Positions 1-6,066 of a stretch of 6,066 nucleotides of DNA are shown here, piece by piece; the stretch's first letter is position 1, and each line of letters opens with the position of its first letter. A program made the position numbers and the translations under genes. The stretch spans positions 1 through 6,066 of the forward strand of contig CAMLOU010000189.1 in assembly GCA_946481735.1 (NCBI GenBank), in the 5' to 3' direction. A model generated the notes under the pieces. That model was not told where the DNA came from and did not search any database. It worked only from the letters and a program-made list of their open reading frames with translations. This DNA is from an uncultured Cellvibrio sp. GTDB lineage: Bacteria; Pseudomonadota; Gammaproteobacteria; Pseudomonadales; Cellvibrionaceae.

Positions 1-1826
<1,826 letters not shown>

Positions 1827-1836
1827 ATGTTTGACC

Positions 1837-1868
1837 GTAGGTCGGATTAGCCGCAGGCGTAATCCGAC
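1837..1868 (+). repeat. REP-like palindrome with GTAG head
   Basis: The tetranucleotide GTAG (1837-1840) is followed directly by an inverted repeat. GTCGGATTA (1841-1849) pairs perfectly with TAATCCGAC (1860-1868). Inside it GCC (1850-1852) pairs with GGC (1856-1858), leaving a GCA loop and one unpaired G at 1859. A GTAG or GGAG head plus an imperfect, bulged palindrome is the layout of REP elements moved by RAYT (TnpA-REP, Y1 tyrosine) transposases. It lies 10 bases after the leuS stop, the usual extragenic position. No T-run follows, so it is not a standard intrinsic terminator, though the hairpin could slow transcription or protect the leuS 3' end. Copy number elsewhere cannot be seen here. 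Confidence 0.65.
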
Positions 1869-1930
1869 AATGCTCTACCGCAGCAGCGATTTTTCGCCGT
1901 ATTTATCACCCACACCCGATCAGGATTGTT

Positions 1931-2467
1931 ATGAATAAAATTATTGCCTGTTTACTGATAACCAGCCTGATCAGCGCCTGCGGTTGGCATTTACGCGGTT
2001 CCAGCCATCTGCCGACGAATATCGACAGCATCTTTGTTACCGCTGAAGACGCACACGGCGCACTGATTACCGAAGTCAAACAATTACTCAAAGCCAATAA
2101 CGTGACTGCGGCCACTGAAGCAAGTGCAGCGCCCTACTCGCTGGTGATTGTGGAGGAGCGGGATGACCGCCGCACCGCTGGTGTGGGTAGCGACGCACTG
2201 ACCAGTGCCTATCAAATTATCTTGTCCGTGGATTACGAAATCCGCAACCGCGAGGGCGCGTTACTCGCCCCCATGACTACCGCCACCAACGCGCGCACTT
2301 ACGACTACAGTGCAGGCAACGCCAGCAGCGCAGCGCAGGAAGAAGCCTTGTTATTACGTGAAATGCGCCGCGATATCGCGCAACAAATGCTGCGCCGCCT
2401 GCAAGCGGTAAGCCTGAATGCGCCCGCCACCGCCAGCGAGACCACAAATGGCCAAGCTGCGCCCTGA
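1931..2467 (+). CDS. lptE: LPS-assembly lipoprotein LptE
   Basis: Outer-membrane lipoprotein that plugs the LptD beta-barrel and helps insert lipopolysaccharide into the outer leaflet. The 178-residue product is close to the E. coli protein (193). It starts with a short basic and hydrophobic signal, MNKIIACLLITSLISAC, with lipobox ISAC and the lipidated Cys at residue 17. The mature end CGWHLRG is the hallmark of LptE/RlpB. The residue after the Cys is Gly, consistent with sorting to the outer membrane. The ATG is preceded by AGGA (1922-1925) at a 5-base spacing. The body YQIILSVDYEIRNREGALLAP fits the LptE alpha/beta fold. The gene sits between leuS and holA, its normal place in gammaproteobacteria. 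Its last 20 bases overlap the start of holA in another frame, which suggests co-transcription and translational coupling. Confidence 0.95.
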   Translation: MNKIIACLLITSLISACGWHLRGSSHLPTNIDSIFVTAEDAHGALITEVKQLLKANNVTAATEASAAPYSLVIVEERDDRRTAGVGSDALTSAYQIILSVDYEIRNREGALLAPMTTATNARTYDYSAGNASSAAQEEALLLREMRRDIAQQMLRRLQAVSLNAPATASETTNGQAAP

Positions 2468-3497
2468 ACAGCTGAGCCAGGCGCTCAGCAAACAACTGGC
2501 TCCGATTTATCTCGTCAGCGGCGATGAACCCTTATTGATTCAGGAAGCCTGCGATGCCATTCGCCAGGCGGCACGTAACACGGGCTTCAGTGAGCGCGAG
2601 TTGTACCATGTGGACAACAATTTTGAGTGGGGCCAGTTGCTCGCGGCGGCCAACAGTTTGTCTTTGTTTGCCGAGAAAAAAATCATCGAACTGCGCATGC
2701 CCACCGGCAAACCCGGCGATAAAGGCGGCAAAGCGCTGATTGAATACGCCCAGTCACCCGCCAGTGACAATCTGCTACTCGTGGTCACCGACAAACTCGA
2801 TGGCGCTACGCAGAAAAGCAAATGGTTTAAAGCGCTCGACGAAGCCGGCATTCATGTCCAGGTCTGGCCCGTTACGCCGGCGCAGCTGCCGCGCTGGATC
2901 GGCACACGCCTGCAACAAGCCGGTTTGCGCGCCGACAGCAGTGCGATTGATTTATTGGCGTCGCGCATTGAAGGCAACTTGCTCGCTGCCGCACAGGAGA
3001 TCGAAAAATTAAAACTGCTCGCGCACGATAAAGTCGTCAGCTATGAATTGATGGCCTCCGTCGTCGCCGACAGTGCGCGTTACGATGTCTTTGGGCTTGC
3101 GGATAAAGCCCTGCACGGCGATGCGCGCGCTGCCGTAAAAACGCTCCACGGTTTAAAAACCGAGGGGACGGAACCTATTAATATTTTGTGGGCATTAACC
3201 CGCGATATTCGCAGCCTGGTGCAGATTTCGCTCGCGGTAAGCCAGGGAAAACATTTTGATTGGGCCGCGAAGCAGGCGGGCGTGTGGGATAAACGCCAAC
3301 CGCTTATTAAAGCGGCATTGCAACGTTTGAAGCCCGCCCAACTCCAACAACTGCTGCGTAAAGCTAACGGTATCGATAAAGCGGTTAAAGGCATGCGCAA
3401 TGCAGAGCCCTGGGATGAACTGCTGGATCTAATTTTAAATCTGGCGGGCGTGTATAGCCTGCACCCGAATAATGATCGCCTCGCCTTGAAGATGTAA
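2448..3497 (+). CDS. holA: DNA polymerase III subunit delta (clamp loader)
   Basis: Delta subunit of the DnaX clamp-loader complex. It opens the beta sliding clamp so it can be placed on primed DNA at the replication fork. From the ATG at 2448 the product has 349 residues (E. coli 343) and begins MAKLRPEQLSQAL, matching the family start LYPEQLRAQL. The clamp-binding hydrophobic pair is seen as Leu73-Phe74 in LSLFAEKK, the same numbering as the beta-contact residues of E. coli delta. QLPRWIGTRLQQAGL and EGNLLAAAQEIEKLKLL are typical of the AAA-like middle region, and the C-terminal third is the helical collar domain that builds the oligomer. An in-frame ATG at 2418 would add ten residues rich in Pro, but the start at 2448 aligns with the family and has GAG (2438-2440) seven bases upstream. 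The start lies inside lptE, overlapping its last 20 bases. Confidence 0.95.
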   Translation: MAKLRPEQLSQALSKQLAPIYLVSGDEPLLIQEACDAIRQAARNTGFSERELYHVDNNFEWGQLLAAANSLSLFAEKKIIELRMPTGKPGDKGGKALIEYAQSPASDNLLLVVTDKLDGATQKSKWFKALDEAGIHVQVWPVTPAQLPRWIGTRLQQAGLRADSSAIDLLASRIEGNLLAAAQEIEKLKLLAHDKVVSYELMASVVADSARYDVFGLADKALHGDARAAVKTLHGLKTEGTEPINILWALTRDIRSLVQISLAVSQGKHFDWAAKQAGVWDKRQPLIKAALQRLKPAQLQQLLRKANGIDKAVKGMRNAEPWDELLDLILNLAGVYSLHPNNDRLALKM

Positions 3498-3561
3498 GGC
3501 GCACCCAAAAACTCACCAACAATAACCCCGCTAACAAAAGCCTGATGACTGGAGCTACCCG

Positions 3562-4329
3562 ATGATAAACACACCCACATTATCTAACCGGTTACATCAC
3601 CTCGTGCTGATGACATGTCTAGTGTTGTTTGCGGCAACGGGCTGCGCTGACGATAAACCCGCACCGAAATCTACGCTTCCCGTCCCGCGCACCATTGAAT
3701 ATTCATGGATGTCTGTGGAGCAATGGCAGCAGAAATTCGCCGAAGACGTAGAAGTTGCGCGCGCAGGCAATGTGGATTTGTTATTTGTCGGCGACTCCAT
3801 CACCCAAGGCTGGACGCCCTCGCTCTGGCAAAAATATTTTGCGCCCTATAACGCGGCCAATTTCGGTATCGGCGGGGACCAGACCGGTAATGTGTTATGG
3901 CGCCTGCAAAACGGCGAGATTGACAAGTTGAATCCGAAGGTCGTGGTGCTGATGGTCGGCATCAATAATTTCGGATTAAACAATGAAGGGCCGGACGAGG
4001 TTTTCCAAGGGGTTAAAGCCGTTGTTGACACACTGCGCGAAGCATTTCCCAAGGCAAAAATTTTAGTGAACGGCATCTTTCCTTATCAGGAAACCGCACA
4101 AAGCCCGATGCGCGCATCGATCATCGAAGCCAACAAGCTGATCAAAACCCTTGACGATGGCAAGCAGGTTTTCTTCCGCGATTACGGTCATTTGATGCTG
4201 CAGGACGACGGCTCGATTTCACCCGATATCATGCCGGATTTTTTGCATCCCGCCGAACCGGGTTACCAAATCTGGGCAGAGGCGATGATGCCAACACTGC
4301 GCGAGTGGCTAGAAGAAGACCGTCCTTAA
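3562..4329 (+). CDS. SGNH/GDSL esterase lipoprotein, PAF-acetylhydrolase Ib-like
   Basis: Predicted exported ester hydrolase; the substrate is unknown, with acetyl or short acyl esters on carbohydrate or lipid likely. GGAG (3551-3554) lies 7 bases before the ATG. Residues 1-27 form a signal sequence ending FAATGC, with a likely lipidated Cys at 28, followed by Ala, so outer-membrane anchoring is expected. The SGNH blocks are complete: VGDSIT with nucleophile Ser79, FGIGGD with an oxyanion Gly at 104-105, VGINN with Asn135, and DFLH with Asp226 and His229. The stretches NFGIGGDQTGNVLWRL and GINNFG, with Asn-Asn where most families have Asn-Asp, closely match the animal PAF-acetylhydrolase Ib alpha subunits (from memory NFGIGGD, HVLWRL, GTNN). 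The gene begins 64 bases after holA with no clear terminator between them, and ends 23 bases before the next esterase. The fold and catalytic class are secure; the substrate is not. Confidence 0.88.
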   Translation: MINTPTLSNRLHHLVLMTCLVLFAATGCADDKPAPKSTLPVPRTIEYSWMSVEQWQQKFAEDVEVARAGNVDLLFVGDSITQGWTPSLWQKYFAPYNAANFGIGGDQTGNVLWRLQNGEIDKLNPKVVVLMVGINNFGLNNEGPDEVFQGVKAVVDTLREAFPKAKILVNGIFPYQETAQSPMRASIIEANKLIKTLDDGKQVFFRDYGHLMLQDDGSISPDIMPDFLHPAEPGYQIWAEAMMPTLREWLEEDRP

Positions 4330-4352
4330 TAACCTCACCTATGAGCCCTTTT

Positions 4353-5459
4353 ATGAAGATCAGCTGGTTAAAAAAATGGGGGTTGCCGGGGATGATCCTG
4401 TTGTGCCTCGGCTGCGCCGCATCACCCCATAGCGTTGAGAAATTTATGAACGATACTGTTATCTCCCGCATTGCAATGACCGATGCCCGCATACAAACCA
4501 TGGGGCGAACTGAACTCCTCACTGATGGCGGCATACGTTTCTCTTACCCCGGTGTGACCACACACTTTCGAGCCAATGGCAAGATGCTTTGGCTGCAAGC
4601 TCACAGCACGAGTGAACAAAGTCATCTGGAGATTATCGTTGATGACAATGCACCCCGTGTTATCCAGCTGGCGCAGCGGAGCCAACGCATTCCACTTTTA
4701 ATTGAAGCGCAATCAATCGCATCGCCGCACCAGGTAACCATCATCCACCGCGGAGAAACCTGGCATGGCACAGTCACCCTTGAACATATTGAGATTGCCG
4801 ACGGGGATTTGCTCGACCCACCGCCACTGCCCCACCGGCGGATGCTGATCCTGGGTGATTCCGTCACTTGCGGCGAAGCGATTGAACGCACGGCAGATTG
4901 CAAGAAAGACACCCGCTGGTGGAACCCGCGCCTGTCCTACGGCATGCTCACCGCCGCCGCACTGGACGCCCAGGTCCATCTGGTCTGTTACGGCGGGCGC
5001 GGGTTGGTGCGCAGTTGGAATGGCCGGACAGATGAGTTGAATCTGCCGGATTACGTTGAACTGACAATCGCCGATCAAACATCCCCCGTGACCTGGGATC
5101 ACCGGCGTTACACGCCCGACCTTATCCTCAGCGCCATCGGCACCAACGACTTCAGCCAGGGCATTCCGGAGCGGGAGCCGTATGTCACGACCTATGTCAG
5201 ACTCATCGAACGCTTGCTTGAACTGCACCCACAGGCGCACGTCGTCTTGACGGAGGGCGCCATATTAAAGGACGAAAAGAAGGCCGCCTTGACTGAGTAT
5301 CTGCTGGAAGTACAGCGGCGCATCGTCAATCCACAGGTCCACCTGCTCTCATCCAATCATTATCCGGGCGATAGCTGCGATGCACACCCGACCAAAGAAC
5401 AGCACGCGGCTATGGCAAAAGACCTGGCACTGCCATTAAAACAGCTCATGCAGTGGTAA
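4353..5459 (+). CDS. Carbohydrate esterase family 2-like acetyl esterase, probable lipoprotein
   Basis: Predicted deacetylase acting outside the cytoplasm on acetylated xylan, glucomannan or their oligosaccharides, the known activity of CE2. From the ATG at 4353 the product has 368 residues. Residues 1-21 (MKISWLKKW to LLCLGC) form a lipoprotein-type signal, with Cys at 21, although Cys at position -3 is unusual. Residues about 45-155 are beta-rich (GIRFSYPGVTTHFRANGK, LEIIVDD) and match the CE2 N-terminal jelly-roll. The SGNH domain follows: ILGDSVTCG with Ser170, CYGGRG with Gly214-215, IGTNDFS with Asn265, and CDAHP with Asp343 and His345. WDHRRYTPDLIL just before GTND is a CE2 signature. 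In-frame ATG 4341 and GTG 4305 are possible earlier starts; 4353 was chosen because GAG (4343-4345) lies 7 bases upstream and it gives a compact signal peptide. Cellvibrio japonicus is known to have several CE2 enzymes; which one this matches was not checked. Confidence 0.88.
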   Translation: MKISWLKKWGLPGMILLCLGCAASPHSVEKFMNDTVISRIAMTDARIQTMGRTELLTDGGIRFSYPGVTTHFRANGKMLWLQAHSTSEQSHLEIIVDDNAPRVIQLAQRSQRIPLLIEAQSIASPHQVTIIHRGETWHGTVTLEHIEIADGDLLDPPPLPHRRMLILGDSVTCGEAIERTADCKKDTRWWNPRLSYGMLTAAALDAQVHLVCYGGRGLVRSWNGRTDELNLPDYVELTIADQTSPVTWDHRRYTPDLILSAIGTNDFSQGIPEREPYVTTYVRLIERLLELHPQAHVVLTEGAILKDEKKAALTEYLLEVQRRIVNPQVHLLSSNHYPGDSCDAHPTKEQHAAMAKDLALPLKQLMQW

Positions 5460-5482
5460 CCAAAAGCCAACACCGACTGCCG

Positions 5483-5509
5483 GAATACGCTCGCCCCACG
5501 GGCGTATTC
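5483..5509. terminator. Candidate transcription terminator hairpin after the CE2 esterase
   Basis: GAATACGC (5483-5490) pairs perfectly with GCGTATTC (5502-5509) across an 11-base loop. An alternative fold pairs CGCCC (5492-5496) with GGGCG (5500-5504). It starts 24 bases after the CE2 stop and lies just before the end of the minus-strand coding-like stretch, the usual place for a terminator between convergent genes. No T-run follows directly on either strand (the nearest is TTTT at 5525), so intrinsic termination is uncertain. Confidence 0.45.
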
Positions 5510-5512
5510 ACC

Positions 5513-5685
5513 TCAGCTTCCCGCTTTTAATAATTCTTCTTCATAAAATTCGGCGCCATCCATACAGAACGCAGCAAAAAACGCCCGGCGCGAAAAATAT
5601 CTTTTTGCCTTATGGTCTTTATGAATATCTGTGTGCTATGTTTGCTTGTACACATGTATTCCAGGTCATTCAAACTGGTATACAT
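5513..5685 (-). pseudogene. Possible frameshifted remnant of a small gene, unrecognised
   Basis: On the minus strand, an ATG at 5685 opens a 52-codon frame beginning MYTSLNDLEYMCTSKH and ending at TAA 5527-5529. A second frame, open from 5635 to a TGA at 5513-5515, has no normal start but reads KRYFSRRAFFAAFCMDG then AEFYEEELLKAGS, which looks more protein-like than the first frame does over the same bases. Joining the start of the first to the second near 5630-5640 would need a one-base change and would give about 57 residues. I do not recognise the product. No good ribosome-binding site precedes the ATG, so it may be a decayed gene or chance. The hairpin at 5483-5509 would suit its 3' end. 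Confidence 0.25.
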
Positions 5686-5686
5686 G
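5653..5686. promoter_or_regulatory. 12-bp inverted repeat, candidate operator
   Basis: CATGTATTCCAG (5653-5664) and CTGGTATACATG (5675-5686) are inverted copies matching at 11 of 12 positions, with a 10-base spacer. Each arm is itself nearly symmetrical around a GTATAC-like core, and the core centres are 22 bp apart, about two helical turns. This suits a dimeric or tetrameric regulator; GntR-type operators often contain a GGTATACC-like core. It lies about 240 bases before the lipoprotein start at 5925. It could equally fold as an RNA hairpin. It also covers the start of the minus-strand remnant. Confidence 0.4.
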
Positions 5687-5714
5687 CCCGCAGTACTTGA
5701 TCTCAATATATGCG

Positions 5715-5738
5715 TTTATTTGTAAAAATAAATTTATT
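5715..5738. repeat. AT-rich overlapping palindromes
   Basis: TTTATTT (5715-5721) pairs with AAATAAA (5726-5732) across a GTAA loop. The second arm runs on into a perfect 12-base palindrome, AATAAATTTATT (5727-5738). Low-complexity AT sequence produces such patterns by chance, so function is uncertain. It could be a bendable or easily melted segment of the leader. Confidence 0.3.
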
Positions 5739-5751
5739 GATGATCAAGCCG

Positions 5752-5778
5752 GCACGAATGTTTATTCCAAGTTCGTGC
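5752..5778. repeat. Inverted repeat in leader of the last gene
   Basis: GCACGAA (5752-5758) and TTCGTGC (5772-5778) are a perfect 7-bp inverted repeat with a 13-base loop. It has no T-run after it. It may be an operator dyad or a leader RNA stem; the sequence alone does not decide. Confidence 0.3.
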
Positions 5779-5858
5779 AGAAAATGTGTCATAAAACGCA
5801 GTCAATCTTCCACCCGCGATTGAACTGAATAATAAAGACAGCGCAATTGATCGGGTAG

Positions 5859-5900
5859 TTGAAACACAGCAATAACGTTTTAATAAAAAAGCGGTTTCAA
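5859..5900. repeat. Inverted repeat just upstream of the last gene's ribosome-binding site
   Basis: TTGAAAC (5859-5865) and GTTTCAA (5894-5900) are perfect inverted copies 28 bases apart. The second arm ends 11 bases before the AGAGGA ribosome-binding site. The place suits an operator flanking a promoter, or an RNA stem affecting translation. TTGAAA in the first arm resembles a -35 box, but no well-spaced -10 follows. Confidence 0.3.
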
Positions 5901-5924
5901 AGATAAATATAAGAGGAACACCAC

Positions 5925-6066
5925 ATGATCAAGCAAATATCCCTTACCTTGTTAATCGCCGCCTTGTTGACCGGCTGCGGCGGAAGCGATAACGACAGCG
6001 ATTCAAACAGCTCATCCAGCACGCCTTCATCCAGCAGCGTTGCATCCAGTAGCGAAGCCCCCTCCA
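5925..6066 (+). CDS. Lipoprotein with Ser-rich linker, truncated by window end
   Basis: Only the first 47 codons are visible. A strong ribosome-binding site, AGAGGA (5912-5917), lies 7 bases before the ATG. The signal MIKQISLTLLIAALLTGC has a classic lipobox LTGC with Cys at residue 18. The following Gly-Gly and the acidic stretch SDNDSDS favour export to the outer membrane, perhaps to the cell surface. From about residue 27 the sequence is almost all Ser with Thr, Pro, Val and Ala (SSSSTPSSSSVASSSEAPS), a flexible linker. In Cellvibrio and relatives such linkers join the lipid anchor to catalytic or carbohydrate-binding modules, so a polysaccharide-active enzyme is a fair guess given the CE2 neighbour. 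No catalytic domain is visible and none is claimed. The long leader upstream suggests its own promoter. Confidence 0.85.
   Translation, partial: MIKQISLTLLIAALLTGCGGSDNDSDSNSSSSTPSSSSVASSSEAPS

Larger units (their letters stand above)
5460..5924. other. 465-base stretch without an intact gene; AT-rich leader in its right half
   Basis: Between the CE2 stop and the next lipoprotein gene I see no intact coding sequence with a good start. The left part (to about 5510) holds a hairpin. The middle (5513-5685) has minus-strand coding-like sequence in two frames. From about 5640 onward base composition becomes AT-rich, with inverted repeats at 5653-5686, 5715-5738, 5752-5778 and 5859-5900. No convincing sigma-70 promoter pair was found, although a promoter for the gene at 5925 should lie here. 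The length suggests a regulated leader, which is inference. Confidence 0.7.

Noticed and set aside
1837..1880. REP-like palindrome as an intrinsic terminator of leuS
   Set aside because: No T-run follows the stem on the + strand, and downstream lptE is normally co-transcribed with leuS.
2418..2447. Upstream in-frame ATG as the holA start
   Set aside because: It would add ten Pro- and Arg-rich residues not found in the family. The ATG at 2448 aligns with E. coli delta, including exact numbering of the Leu73-Phe74 clamp contact.
4713..5240. 175-codon open frame on the minus strand inside the CE2 esterase
   Set aside because: It is a shadow of a gene with clear catalytic motifs; no start signal or domain supports it.
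5785..5800. CRP-like site TGTGT-N6-ACGCA
   Set aside because: Only 7 of 10 consensus positions match, with one poor half-site; this is within chance for an AT-rich region.
5631..5828. Forward 65-codon frame with six cysteines starting at GTG 5631
   Set aside because: It has no ribosome-binding site, a rare start, an odd composition following the AT-rich leader, and it runs across several inverted repeats. It is more likely a chance open frame.
5859..5884. Sigma-70 promoter from TTGAAA (5859-5864) and TTTAAT (5879-5884)
   Set aside because: Each box is near consensus, but the spacer is 14 bases, too short for a normal sigma-70 promoter.

Overview
The window reads as a chromosomal segment of a polysaccharide-degrading gammaproteobacterium. 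The closest fit is Cellvibrio or a relative such as Saccharophagus or Teredinibacter. Three things point there: the leuS-lptE-holA order typical of gammaproteobacteria, a carbohydrate esterase family 2 (CE2) type deacetylase, and a lipoprotein whose mature N-terminus runs straight into a Ser-rich linker of the kind that joins modules in enzymes of these bacteria. The genus is inferred and was not tested by alignment.

Bases 1-3497 are a housekeeping block on the + strand. It holds the 3' two-thirds of leuS (leucyl-tRNA synthetase), then lptE (outer-membrane LPS assembly lipoprotein), then holA (delta subunit of the DNA polymerase III clamp loader). lptE and holA overlap by 20 bases. The 104-base gap between leuS and lptE carries a GTAG-headed palindrome that looks like a REP element. 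In many relatives nadD follows holA. Here the order changes to secreted hydrolases.

Bases 3562-5459 encode two adjacent exported SGNH-fold esterases from different families, both probable lipoproteins. The first resembles the catalytic subunits of platelet-activating factor acetylhydrolase Ib. The second has the N-terminal beta domain and SGNH domain of CE2 acetyl esterases. The short gaps suggest they are co-transcribed, and the first may even read on from holA. A joint role in removing acetyl or acyl groups from plant polysaccharides is plausible but inferred.

Bases 5460-5924 hold no convincing intact gene. The stretch contains a hairpin just after the CE2 gene, a possible decayed small gene on the minus strand, and an AT-rich leader with several inverted repeats, the best being a 12-bp dyad at 5653-5686. 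At 5925 a strong ribosome-binding site precedes a new lipoprotein gene that is cut off by the window end after 47 codons.

I did not find a clear undescribed multi-gene system. The points most worth a second look are the REP-like element, the PAF-acetylhydrolase-like lipoprotein beside a CE2 esterase, the minus-strand gene remnant and the dyad-rich leader.
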